Source: a virus. Taken from it: a stretch of 39,311 nucleotides of DNA. The stretch is from IMG/VR virus record IMGVR_UViG_3300047472_000454, positions 1 through 39,311 of that record; one strand, 5' to 3'. The notes below the pieces were generated by a model, which saw only the letters and a program-made list of their open reading frames with translations, did not search any database and had not been told where the DNA came from. Shown here in pieces: positions 1 through 7,448 of this stretch. The stretch's first letter is position 1; every line of letters starts with the position of its first letter. The position numbers and the translations under genes are program-made.

Positions 1-573
1 GCCGGCTTCGGCGCGGATGCGGGCGTTGGTGCGCGCCATGACGTAGATCGTCTGGTAGGTCGGGGCCAGTTCCGGCCGCGAGTACAGTTGCCCCGGCATC
101 AGCATCAGGCGCGCGGCCGTGCCGGCGCCGATCTCGTAGCCGTAGTCGGACAGCAGGATGTCGGCTACCGTGCTCGCCGCCGTGCCAGGTCGGGTCGCCA
201 CGCGCATTACTATCGCGCCGTCGACGCTCTCGGCGGGAGTCGGGTACAAGGTAAAGGTGTTGCCGGCCGACTGGCGCAGCGCGAACGGGGCGTGGCCGCC
301 CTCGCGCGCGTCATCGTCGCGGCGCAGCACCTGCATGCGCTGGTTCTGGTAATAGGCCTCCAGGATCAACGTGACGTTGACGCCATACAGGAGGTCGATG
401 TCGTACTCCGCCTGCCCGGCGACGACGTTGATCGGGTCCAGCACTTCCTGGACCACCGGCGCATAGCTGCAAAAGTCGAGGAGCACGCCGCGCAGCGTCA
501 TTTCAGCCACCGGCGCCGGGCAGCCTGGCACCAGCGGCAGCACCTGCGGCATGAAGTCGGACAGGTGGGCCAT
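1..573 (-). CDS. Head-tail adaptor (connector) protein, C-terminus cut by window edge
   Basis: This reading frame stays open for 191 codons from the ATG at 573 to base 1 and continues beyond the window. It begins MAHLSDFMPQVLPLVPGCPA. The middle contains VAGQAEYDIDLLYGV and TFTLYPTPAESVDG, and the far end has RLMLMPGQLYSRPELAPTY. This pattern (a helical start, a beta-rich core with 'AGQAEYDL' and 'LxPxP', then 'MPxxPWSxPxLAxxY') is what I know from podovirus head-tail adaptor proteins of the P22 gp4 type. Its position right after the capsid and two small head genes fits. It starts 3 bases after the stop of the preceding gene, so the two are probably translationally coupled. The family call is from memory, not a search. 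Confidence 0.6.
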   Translation of the reverse strand, partial: MAHLSDFMPQVLPLVPGCPAPVAEMTLRGVLLDFCSYAPVVQEVLDPINVVAGQAEYDIDLLYGVNVTLILEAYYQNQRMQVLRRDDDAREGGHAPFALRQSAGNTFTLYPTPAESVDGAIVMRVATRPGTAASTVADILLSDYGYEIGAGTAARLMLMPGQLYSRPELAPTYQTIYVMARTNARIRAEAG

Positions 574-576
574 CGC

Positions 577-924
577 TCAAGCCACGGCGCGCGAGTTGTA
601 CGAGAAGCGCTGCACCTCGCGCGCGCGGACGGCGGCGCCGGCGGCCTCGTAGATCAGCGGCTTGGCATCGTTCAGGATGCCCACCAGCTCGGCCGGCACG
701 TTGACCGGGATGCCGCGTGGGATCTGGTAGCCGGTGCCGTTCAAGCCGATGAACACCGGGTCGCGCCCATTCTCGCCTTCGCCCGGGTGGATGGTCAGCT
801 CGACGCGTTCGCCCGAGAGGTTGTCGCCCTCGTCGCTGCCGCGCAGGACAACGGCCGCCGGGATGTCGACATGTTTCGGTGCGTCGTCGATCGTGGTAAC
901 GCTGGATTCGTTGGCCTTGGCCAT
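577..924 (-). CDS. Small conserved phage head protein
   Basis: This is a 115-residue protein starting MAKANESSVTTIDDAPKHVD. The ATG at 924 follows a clear AGGAG at the right distance; a longer upstream extension of the frame has no such site and reads through the terminator at 948-971. The central part, GLNGTGYQIPRGIPVNVPAE followed by LVGILNDAKPLIYEA, resembles a short conserved protein often seen just after the capsid gene in phages with N4-gp56-type capsids. Its role is not known to me; head completion or decoration is possible. It lies between the putative decoration gene and the adaptor gene. Confidence 0.7.
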   Translation of the reverse strand: MAKANESSVTTIDDAPKHVDIPAAVVLRGSDEGDNLSGERVELTIHPGEGENGRDPVFIGLNGTGYQIPRGIPVNVPAELVGILNDAKPLIYEAAGAAVRAREVQRFSYNSRAVA

Positions 925-947
925 GGTGGACTCCTGAAGTTGGTCGC

Positions 948-971
948 AAAAAAACCCGCCGCAGCGGGTTG
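948..971 (-). terminator. Rho-independent terminator after the capsid/decoration genes
   Basis: Read on the minus strand, the arms AACCCGC and GCGGGTT enclose a short loop and are followed by a run of T. It lies between the stop of the 165-residue gene and the start of the 115-residue gene, so it would reduce transcription from the capsid genes into the adaptor. Its stem is the same as that of the terminator at 4162-4187. Confidence 0.8.
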
Positions 972-988
972 TGGGCGGGTGGCCGCGC

Positions 989-1486
989 TTACGGCGCGAC
1001 GGACGGCAGCACGGACACGTCGTAGAACGTGCTCGTGACGCCGGCCGCGTCGAGCGCGGTCGTGCCCGGGGTGAAGGCGGCACTGGTGGTGGCGACCTTG
1101 ATCAGGCCGACCGCAGTGACGTTGACCGGCACGTCAGCGATGTTGCTCGCCACGCTGGACGCCGGCTGGCCGTTGGCCAGGGCCTCGGCGATCTGGTTGT
1201 TCGACGGTGCCGTGCCCTGGTAAGTCGACACCGTGCCGGCCGCGTCCAGGCCTACCGTGTAGTACAGGGTCTGGCCGACCGGCTGGATTGCATGGCCGGC
1301 GCTGAAGGCCTGGGCCGCGAGCGCCGCCTTCGCCTTGAAGACGCCGTCGACCAGGTAGGCATAGGCGCCGGTGGTCTTGAAGGTGGCGGCGCCGCCGGCG
1401 TTGATCGCCAGCGCTGCCGCGCTCAGGTTGCGGTAGCCTTCCAGCCTGCGGGTGATGCTCGAGTTGCTGTCTTTGAGTGTGGTCAT
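989..1486 (-). CDS. Putative capsid decoration/structural protein
   Basis: This 165-residue protein starts MTTLKDSNSSITRRLEGY at an ATG preceded by AAGGA. It is rich in Ala, Gly, Thr and Val and is predicted by eye to be mostly beta strand (for example TFKTTGAYAYLVDG and GQTLYYTVGLDAAGTVSTY). It has no signal peptide, membrane segment or catalytic motif. It lies directly downstream of the capsid gene and upstream of a strong terminator, the usual position for a head decoration protein. That role is inferred from position and composition only. Confidence 0.65.
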   Translation of the reverse strand: MTTLKDSNSSITRRLEGYRNLSAAALAINAGGAATFKTTGAYAYLVDGVFKAKAALAAQAFSAGHAIQPVGQTLYYTVGLDAAGTVSTYQGTAPSNNQIAEALANGQPASSVASNIADVPVNVTAVGLIKVATTSAAFTPGTTALDAAGVTSTFYDVSVLPSVAP

Positions 1487-1558
1487 GGTGGTCCTTGATG
1501 GGTTGCGTCAAACGAGCGGCGCACCACGGCGCGCCGCCACGTGCTGGCCGGAGGGGGC

Positions 1559-2560
1559 TTACGCCGTTACGGCAAATTCCCCGCGCACCATCCAGCTGTC
1601 GTTGAGGATGACTGCGCTTTGCATTGTCTTAAAGCCAATAAAACCGCGCTGGGCCAGCGGGTCGGCGCTCGACGGTTTCGGGTTGACGACCATCGGGGTC
1701 AACGCAAACATCCCTTTCAGGGCGACGATGCCGTAGGCGTTCTGCGCCACGAACAGCGTGGTGTAGACGTCCGCGTTGGTGCCGTCCGTGGAGGTCATCA
1801 AGCCCTTGGCGCCGCCGACGCTCAGGAACGGCGCGAAGATCGTGGACGACAGGTAGCGCACGTCCTCGACCTTGCCGATCTCGTTTTCATACGGGGTCAG
1901 GCTGCCGTACTTCTCGACCGGCACGAACACCGATTTGCCATCGGCGCCCAGCATGTTGCGGATGTCCGATTCCTGGTCCGGGTGGATCAGGCCGATGAAG
2001 GCCTTGGCCACCGGCTCGGTGCCGTAGGCGGCGGTGCTCTTGACCACCTTGGTGATCTGCTCGGCGTTCTGGCGTTTCAGGGCCTTGGTAATGCGGCGCT
2101 GGGCGGCCAGGGTGATCGGCGTGTTGACAGCGCTGCGGCTGGCGCCGTTCGCGTAGACGACGTTGGTGCCGGCGCGCAGGATGCCGAAGCGCATGCGCTC
2201 GACCATCTGCGCTGCCTGCTCGCCCAGCAGCTCGATCGCCTCGTTCAGGACGTTGTCCTCGTGCGTGTCCATCACGATGTCGCTGATCTGGATCAGGCCG
2301 CCGTATTGGGTCAGCAGGCAGGGCACGTCGGTCGCCGTCAGTTGCTGGGCGCCGGGCGTCACGCCTTCGACCAGGGCGGTCGGGGTCGTGTCGAGCGCGT
2401 TGTAGCGCCGGAACACGATGGTCTTGCTGGAGTTCGACGGCAGCGCCTTCGACTGGCCGAATTTTTCCAGCACCATGAATGGGATGGCGCGGGTCAGGAG
2501 CTGCTTTTCCGCGTAGGCCGCGGTCCGTGGCGAGATGTCGCCGTAGTTGGTTGCTGCCAT
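1559..2560 (-). CDS. Major capsid protein, N4-gp56 family
   Basis: This 333-residue protein starts MAATNYGDISPRTAAYAEKQ. Features I recognise from the N4-gp56 major capsid family are an N-terminal region with 'ISPRTAAYAEKQLLTRA', then 'LPSNSSKTIVFRRYNAL', 'LVEGVTPGAQQLT', 'QYGGLIQISDIVMDTHED', a mid-protein 'FIGLIHPDQESDIR' and a C-terminal 'DPLAQRGFIGFKTMQSA'. It would form the icosahedral shell. The ATG at 2560 follows AAGGAACT. The gene sits between a Gp49-family gene and a putative decoration gene, with a 237-base untranslated stretch upstream that is unusually long for this compact operon. Confidence 0.9.
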   Translation of the reverse strand: MAATNYGDISPRTAAYAEKQLLTRAIPFMVLEKFGQSKALPSNSSKTIVFRRYNALDTTPTALVEGVTPGAQQLTATDVPCLLTQYGGLIQISDIVMDTHEDNVLNEAIELLGEQAAQMVERMRFGILRAGTNVVYANGASRSAVNTPITLAAQRRITKALKRQNAEQITKVVKSTAAYGTEPVAKAFIGLIHPDQESDIRNMLGADGKSVFVPVEKYGSLTPYENEIGKVEDVRYLSSTIFAPFLSVGGAKGLMTSTDGTNADVYTTLFVAQNAYGIVALKGMFALTPMVVNPKPSSADPLAQRGFIGFKTMQSAVILNDSWMVRGEFAVTA

Positions 2561-2797
2561 GGTGGTAGTTCCTTTGAGTGAACGGTAAATCGATGGGGTG
2601 ATGGGTCAGCGATTTGCGAACGCTCGTAGGGGGCTAAGCCTGTCCTGCGATGCGTGCTATCAACGGGTGCGCGCGTGCGGCGGCATGGCTGGCGGCGCCT
2701 TGTGGCGTGTCGCTGGCCGTGCCGCTTTTGCGGCGGGTGCGTTGGCTTGGGGTCTGTTCAGGCGCGAACAGCAGCGTGCTAGGGTTGAATCTGTCGG
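2561..2797 (-). other. Untranslated leader upstream of the capsid gene
   Basis: No reading frame here has a convincing start or family resemblance on either strand. It contains two small perfect inverted repeats: GCCGC/GCGGC around TTTT at 2721-2734, and CTGTTC/GAACAG around 2754-2771. It may hold a promoter or mRNA structure that sets the high level of capsid synthesis, but I cannot point to a convincing -35/-10 pair. Confidence 0.4.
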
Positions 2798-3184
2798 TTA
2801 CGCGTCGGCTGGCGGCGGCGTATCGGGCAAGGGTGGGCGCCCGGTGAAGGTGCTGCCGTCGCAGTAGGTCCTGGTGACGACCGTGGCCGGCGCGCGCGCA
2901 AGGAGCTCGGTCAGCGCATGGACCATCAGCGGCCATATCTTGCGGGCGGCGTCGTCGCGGGCTATCAGGCCCTCGTCGTCCTCGTCGTACAGCGCCTTGT
3001 CATGGCAGGTGCTGCGCCCGATGGCCAGGATGCCGTTGTGCAGGGTCAGGATGCAAAAGGTCTGCGTGACGCCTGGCGTATCGCCGGCGGCGGTCACGTA
3101 GTGCTCGCGCGCGACGTCGGCGCCGATCGCCTCGAGCGTGAGCGGCTGCGCTTGCAGTGCGTTGGCGATGGTGTCCATGCTCAT
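2798..3184 (-). CDS. Gp49-family protein (phage N4 gp49 / Sf6 gene 66 type)
   Basis: This 128-residue protein has the signature of the Gp49/Sf6 gp66 family: a strand pair 'TFCILTLHNGILAIGRST', an acidic stretch 'DEDDEGLIARDDAARKIWPL', and then a helix. The part ARDDAARKIWPL matches the family's conserved 'AREDAxxKIWPL'. The first about 40 residues are a helical lead-in, and the last 25 are Pro-rich. The function of the family is unknown. Its start overlaps the stop of the scaffold-like gene by 4 bases (ATGA), so it is probably co-translated with it. Confidence 0.8.
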   Translation of the reverse strand: MSMDTIANALQAQPLTLEAIGADVAREHYVTAAGDTPGVTQTFCILTLHNGILAIGRSTCHDKALYDEDDEGLIARDDAARKIWPLMVHALTELLARAPATVVTRTYCDGSTFTGRPPLPDTPPPADA

Positions 3185-4125
3185 GCCTCGTTCCAGGCTT
3201 TGGCGAAGTCGTCGCTGGCGGTCGGCTCGGACGGCAGCGACAGGCCCGACGAGCGCACGCCTTCAGCCGCATCCAGCGCATCCTCGGTGTCGTCGCCAGC
3301 GGCGCTGCCGGCATTCCCGGCCGCCTTGAATCGCGTCAGCATGTCGACAATCTGGCGCGCGCTGCCGCCGTCGATGGTCGCCTGCAGCTGTTCCTGGTCG
3401 GCCTGGGCCGCCTTCCAGGCCGAGAATTCGGGCGATTCAACGACGTCCATGAAGTCGGCGTGGGTCTCGGCAATCTTGCTGAAGTGGTTTTGCAGGCGCT
3501 CGTTCTGGAGGTCCGCGATCACCTGGTCGACGGTCGCGCTGACGCCGCCGATCGATTCGCCGGCCACCTGCTTGATCAACTCCTTGAGTTGGGTCACGAA
3601 GTCGGCGCCGAAGTCCTCGGCCAGCACGGCGGCCGGGTCGGTGCCAGCACCTGCACCGGCGTCCGCATCCGCGCCGGCATCGCCCTCACCCTCGGCGGCG
3701 CCCTCGGCTGCCCCCTCGCCTGCTCCGGCCTCGTCGTCCAGCGGCATGCTGGCCTGTTCCTCGTTGGCGTTGGAGGTGGTCATCGCGGCCTCGCGCGCGT
3801 CCAGCTCGGCCTGGCGGGCTTTCAGGCGCCCTTCCCAGGATTTCAGGCGCTGCTCCTGGTCGACCGGCGCCGCGGCGGCGTCGGCGCCTGCCTCGGCGGG
3901 CGCTTGCGCCCCTGCCTCATCGCCGCCGGTCGGTTGTTCGCCGTGCGGCGCGTCTTCGGTGGCGCCCCCGTCCGGCGCTTCGGTGGTGGCCGTTGCCTCG
4001 GCTGCCGGCTCGCTCAGGCCGAAGGCTTCCTCTTCGCTCATCTGGGTCGGTTGCTTGTCGGGCTGGCCGAACTCGTCCGCGTAGTCGGCGGCGCTCGCGT
4101 CCTGGTCGTCCTTGGTTACTTGCAT
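3181..4125 (-). CDS. Putative head scaffolding protein
   Basis: This 314-residue, very acidic protein starts MQVTKDDQDASAADYADEFG. Residues 30-190 are of low complexity, rich in Ala, Glu, Asp and Gly, with one coiled-coil stretch (QEQRLKSWEGRLKARQAE). A second helical region carries 'DFVTQLKELIKQVAGES' and 'LQNHFSKIAETHADFMDVV', and the C-terminus has 'SDDFAKAWNEA'. An acidic helical protein encoded between portal and capsid is the usual arrangement for a scaffold. There is no sequence signature that proves the role. A good RBS (AGGAG) lies before the ATG at 4125. Confidence 0.65.
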   Translation of the reverse strand: MQVTKDDQDASAADYADEFGQPDKQPTQMSEEEAFGLSEPAAEATATTEAPDGGATEDAPHGEQPTGGDEAGAQAPAEAGADAAAAPVDQEQRLKSWEGRLKARQAELDAREAAMTTSNANEEQASMPLDDEAGAGEGAAEGAAEGEGDAGADADAGAGAGTDPAAVLAEDFGADFVTQLKELIKQVAGESIGGVSATVDQVIADLQNERLQNHFSKIAETHADFMDVVESPEFSAWKAAQADQEQLQATIDGGSARQIVDMLTRFKAAGNAGSAAGDDTEDALDAAEGVRSSGLSLPSEPTASDDFAKAWNEA

Positions 4126-4161
4126 TGGGTAGCTCCTGGTAGGGTTAAACGCGGGTAGATG

Positions 4162-4187
4162 AAAAAACCCGCGTTCAGCGGGTTCGG
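4162..4187 (-). terminator. Rho-independent terminator before the scaffold-capsid genes
   Basis: On the minus strand AACCCGC, a five-base loop and GCGGGTT are followed by six T. It ends the small-gene cluster downstream of the portal. The stem is identical to the one at 948-971, so the scaffold-to-decoration block is bracketed by matching terminators. This implies a promoter between 4125 and 4160 or regulated readthrough. Confidence 0.8.
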
Positions 4188-4207
4188 TGCTTGGGTTCCG
4201 TGGTGCG

Positions 4208-4669
4208 CTACGCCATGCCGTAAAAGGCGGCCAGCACCGGGTCCGGTGCCGGGAACCGGCCCTTGCTCGATAGGAGCGGCCAGCGGCTGTCGTCCGGGAG
4301 GCGGTGGATGCGACAGGCCGGGTCGTCCGGTGGAACGATGCAGCTTGGCTGCGGCGGTGGGGGCGGCGGCAGCGCGATCACGCGCAGGTAGTCGTCCACC
4401 CGCTCCCCGTTGGCAATCAGGCGAAAGACCAGGTGCCCGGGCGAAGTGCAGGTCGGCCACAGGTCGCGTTCTACCTCGATCACTTCGGCCGCGCGCAGGA
4501 TGGCCAGGTACCTGTTGATCCCCGATCGGCTGACGCCGAGCAGGTCGCGCAGGGCGTCGCGCCGCATCGGGCCGTCGCGCAGCGCGCCTAGGATCATGCG
4601 CAGCCTGGCGTCGCGGTGCCGGGTAGCGGCGGTCGCGCGGATCCGCGTGTTGGGGTTGGCGGGGGTCAT
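4208..4669 (-). CDS. Winged-helix DNA-binding protein
   Basis: This 153-residue protein has a helix-turn-helix region at about residues 22-65 (LGALRDGPMRRDALRDLLGV followed by SRSGINRYLAILRAAEVIEV), which reads like the wing-type regulators that choose between alternative strand states. A Pro-rich segment (seven Pro in a row at about 101) precedes a C-terminal tail with 'CRIHRLPDDSRWPLL'. It is encoded in the late operon, two genes after the portal, so it may regulate late transcription or bind phage DNA during packaging. Neither is shown by the sequence. Confidence 0.6.
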   Translation of the reverse strand: MTPANPNTRIRATAATRHRDARLRMILGALRDGPMRRDALRDLLGVSRSGINRYLAILRAAEVIEVERDLWPTCTSPGHLVFRLIANGERVDDYLRVIALPPPPPPQPSCIVPPDDPACRIHRLPDDSRWPLLSSKGRFPAPDPVLAAFYGMA

Positions 4670-4670
4670 G

Positions 4671-4916
4671 TCAGGCCTTCGGCGAGAGGTGCGGGTTATC
4701 GTCCAACAAAACCGCGCGCAAGGCTTGCAGCTGGCGGATCGCGCCCTGCTTGAAGCGCAGGCGCTCGGGGTCGATGCTCGCCAGGTCAGCCAGGTGCGCG
4801 TCGACCACTACATCGATCACGGTAATCAACTGCTTCATGGGTAGCGTGGCGCGCAGCATCTGCAATTCCGCCGTTTCAAGGGCAATCGCCGCGCGCAGCT
4901 GTTCGCTATCGCGCAT
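4671..4916 (-). CDS. Small helical protein of unknown function
   Basis: This 81-residue protein (MRDSEQLRAAIALETAELQM...) appears to be helical throughout and has no recognisable motif. Its stop lies one base before the start of the next gene and its start overlaps the previous gene by 11 bases, so it belongs to the portal-side operon. I do not recognise the family. Confidence 0.6.
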   Translation of the reverse strand: MRDSEQLRAAIALETAELQMLRATLPMKQLITVIDVVVDAHLADLASIDPERLRFKQGAIRQLQALRAVLLDDNPHLSPKA

Positions 4917-5139
4917 CGCGCACCCGGGCCAGCGACTTGGCCAGCTTGACGGCGTCGGCCAGCTCGTGGCGGGCGCGTTTGAGCTTCCAGGCGACGTGGT
5001 CGCGGTGTTCGGTTTCCTGCTCCGTCACGGCGACGTCGTAGCCCAGGCAATCGGCACCGACCGTGCGGCGCATCGAGTAGATGGTGCCGAAGTCGCGGCG
5101 CTGTTTGCTGTTGCTGATGCGTTTGGTGCGGATATTCAT
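4906..5139 (-). CDS. Small basic protein of unknown function
   Basis: This 77-residue protein starts MNIRTKRISNSKQRRDFGTI. The N-terminus is basic and the second half is a helix with heptad-like spacing (WKLKRARHELADAVKLAKSL). Its ATG overlaps the portal stop by 4 bases, which is good support for translation. The function is unknown; a head or tail assembly accessory role would be a guess from position only. Confidence 0.6.
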   Translation of the reverse strand: MNIRTKRISNSKQRRDFGTIYSMRRTVGADCLGYDVAVTEQETEHRDHVAWKLKRARHELADAVKLAKSLARVRDAR

Positions 5140-7430
5140 GGCTGCGGTACTCCGTCCATCTGTGCGGTTTCGATGCCCTGCTGCTCGCCCACGCCGGCGC
5201 CTACCGTGCCGCCTTGCGGGTCGCGGCCGGGGACCGGTGGCTGCGGCGCGGGTGGCGTTGGCGTCACCGGCTGACCGGGCGCGCCGATCGGCACGCCGGT
5301 GGGGGTAGGTCCGGACGCCGGTGCATCCTGCGGGGTGTGGTCGATGTAGCCGGCCGAGCGCAGCACGGCGTCGCCGGCTACTGCAACGTCGGCGCTTTGC
5401 GCCGCCACGCCGCCGGCCTGCATGCCGGCATAGGCCGCGTCCACGTTGGTCTTGGTGGCGATCGCCTGCAGCCGCTCCACGTCGGCCGCCAGGCGCGCCA
5501 CCTCGGCCTCGGTTTTCTTGACGGTCAGCTGCGCGCTCTCCATCTGCAGCTGCTGCATCTGCTGCGCCATGGCGGCGGCGGCCTTGGCCTGGTCGGTGTC
5601 CTGTTCGGCCGCTACTTCTTCCTCGGTCTTGATGATCGAGGACAGGTCATGCGCCTCGGCCCTCTGGCGCAACAACTCTTCGCGCTTGAGGTAGGGCGCG
5701 TCTTCCGGGGTCAGGGTGGTGGCGAAGTTGTCGAGCTGCTGGGCGCGCAGCTCCTTGGCCATCAGGGAGGCCGCGCCGCGCGCCTTGACGTTGAAGTCGC
5801 CTTTCACGCTGTCGTCGGGATTGAACTGCATGTTCCATTTGTACAAACTCTCGATGAAGGTGCGCGTCACGCTGTCGTAGTTGGTCAGCAGGTCCTTCAT
5901 CACGATGCTGGCGGAGGCCATCAGCATCGACATGCCCGAGGCGGTGCCGGCCGCGCCCTGGGTCGCGTTTTCACCCTGCATGTAGCGCGGGATCGCGGTC
6001 ACGTCGTCGCTGTTGCGTTTGAACATTTCGACAACGGGCATCAGGTATTCCAGGCCATTGGGCACCGTCAGCACCCGCACGGCCGGGCTGGCCGGGTCCT
6101 GCCCGTTCCTCGCCCAGATTTTGAACGGGTGCATGTCCTCGGCGCGCTCGCTCGGCGCGAGCAAGGCCATGTTGACCTCGAATTGCGGGCCAGCAGTGAG
6201 AGCGCCGTTGTCCAGGACCATCCGGGTGGCGGCGTTGATCATGGTCTGGTCGTCGCGCATGATCGAAGCGAAGCCGTCCGCGAAGATCGACGTTTCATCC
6301 TTGTCCACATAGTAGATGTGGTAGGGCCAGGTCACGCCGTTGATCGGCTGCAGGGCCACCTTGATGACTTCGCCGTTTGGCAGGAGCCAGACGTTACTAA
6401 AGAAGGTCTCGTGCATGCGCGCGGGCGGCACGTCGACGCCGGCGGCGGCCAGCACGTCGCCATCGAGCCAGCCCCAGCGTTCAAGGATCTCGTAATTGCC
6501 GTCGTCCTTCTGGTTCGCGCCGGTACGCTCGCCGATCGCGCGGATTTCGGTGTCGAAGTAGCGCGGCGTTTGCGCGCCCTTGGGGTTGGCCAGGATGTAG
6601 TCGCGGATCAGCTTGCCCTTGAACGACTTCTTGCGCGCGAGGCTAGCCAGCTTGGCGCGCGTCATCAGGTGCAGCTCGAAGACGAAGCGGCATTCATCGA
6701 GGCAGGTCGCGGCCATGTCGGGATACCACCGCCACACCGGCACCTGGTCGACGAACGGCACGACATACGACTCCGTCTTCATCACCCACTTGCCATGCTG
6801 GACGATGAATTTCGAGCGGGTCTTGCGTTCGACCAGCGGCGCTTTCAGGATCCCGGTGCCGTACAGGTGGCCAGAGTGCAGCACGCGCCGCGCTACGCTG
6901 GCGTAGTCGGCTTCCGCCAGCTGGTCGTCAATCACCTGCACCATCTTCTTTGCCGCCTGCTCGGCCACCTTGCGCACGCCGGTGTCCACTTCCTGCGGCG
7001 TCGGCTGGCGTTGCAGCGCCTGCTGCAGCACCTGCACGATCTGGCCCTTGGTTTGCCGGTCAAGGCTAGGCGCCGGTGTCGGCTCGGCGGTCCAGGTGCG
7101 TTCGCTCCCGGTCGGGAACAGCAAGTCGGCCACGCGGGCGTCCACCGTTTTGACTTTCACGCGGGTGGCGCGCACGAAGGCCTTCGAGCGCGCCGCGCCG
7201 ATCGCGGCCAGTACGTCAGGGTCGTAGATGCCGCGGTACTGGCGCAGGTCGCGCAGCCAGCGTTCTTCGGTATCGCGGCGCGCGTTCTCGGCCTGGGTGA
7301 ACTCCGCCAGGAGCAGGTTGCCCAGCGCGTCGGCCGGCGTATAGGCGCAATCGTCGTCGCGCTCCATGCCTGCGGCGGCGGCGCGCGCGTATTCCTGCTC
7401 CGCCTGGAGCGCCTGGTCGTCTTGGGTCAT
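5136..7430 (-). CDS. Portal protein
   Basis: At 764 residues this is in the size range of podovirus portals. It starts MTQDDQALQAEQEYARAAAA. The N-terminal part holds 'YDPDVLAAIGAARSKAFVRA' and 'KVKTVDARVADLLFPTGSER'. The middle has 'VPVWRWYPDMAATCLDECRF' and 'ITWPYHIYYVDKD'-like strands. At about 480-520 is 'IPRYMQGENATQGAAGTASG', a segment typical of large portals. A long coiled-coil at about 620-680 (QMESAQLTVKKTEAEVARLA) and a Pro/Gly-rich tail end the protein. It would form the ring through which DNA enters the head. It is the next gene after terL. No clear RBS precedes the ATG at 7430. Confidence 0.85.
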   Translation of the reverse strand: MTQDDQALQAEQEYARAAAAGMERDDDCAYTPADALGNLLLAEFTQAENARRDTEERWLRDLRQYRGIYDPDVLAAIGAARSKAFVRATRVKVKTVDARVADLLFPTGSERTWTAEPTPAPSLDRQTKGQIVQVLQQALQRQPTPQEVDTGVRKVAEQAAKKMVQVIDDQLAEADYASVARRVLHSGHLYGTGILKAPLVERKTRSKFIVQHGKWVMKTESYVVPFVDQVPVWRWYPDMAATCLDECRFVFELHLMTRAKLASLARKKSFKGKLIRDYILANPKGAQTPRYFDTEIRAIGERTGANQKDDGNYEILERWGWLDGDVLAAAGVDVPPARMHETFFSNVWLLPNGEVIKVALQPINGVTWPYHIYYVDKDETSIFADGFASIMRDDQTMINAATRMVLDNGALTAGPQFEVNMALLAPSERAEDMHPFKIWARNGQDPASPAVRVLTVPNGLEYLMPVVEMFKRNSDDVTAIPRYMQGENATQGAAGTASGMSMLMASASIVMKDLLTNYDSVTRTFIESLYKWNMQFNPDDSVKGDFNVKARGAASLMAKELRAQQLDNFATTLTPEDAPYLKREELLRQRAEAHDLSSIIKTEEEVAAEQDTDQAKAAAAMAQQMQQLQMESAQLTVKKTEAEVARLAADVERLQAIATKTNVDAAYAGMQAGGVAAQSADVAVAGDAVLRSAGYIDHTPQDAPASGPTPTGVPIGAPGQPVTPTPPAPQPPVPGRDPQGGTVGAGVGEQQGIETAQMDGVPQP

Positions 7431-7448
7431 GGGGTGTGCGGGTAGAGG

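Noticed and set aside
1541-2581. Long plus-strand ORF opposite the capsid gene
   Set aside because: It mirrors codon bias of the capsid gene; composition is atypical and no start signal is present.
2598-2867. Plus-strand ORF upstream of the capsid
   Set aside because: It overlaps the Gp49-family gene, has no ribosome site and an unnatural composition.
5214-7445. 743-codon plus-strand ORF opposite the portal gene
   Set aside because: It is the GC-rich antisense shadow of the portal; the translation is His/Arg/Gly-rich, lacks any family pattern and has no ribosome site.
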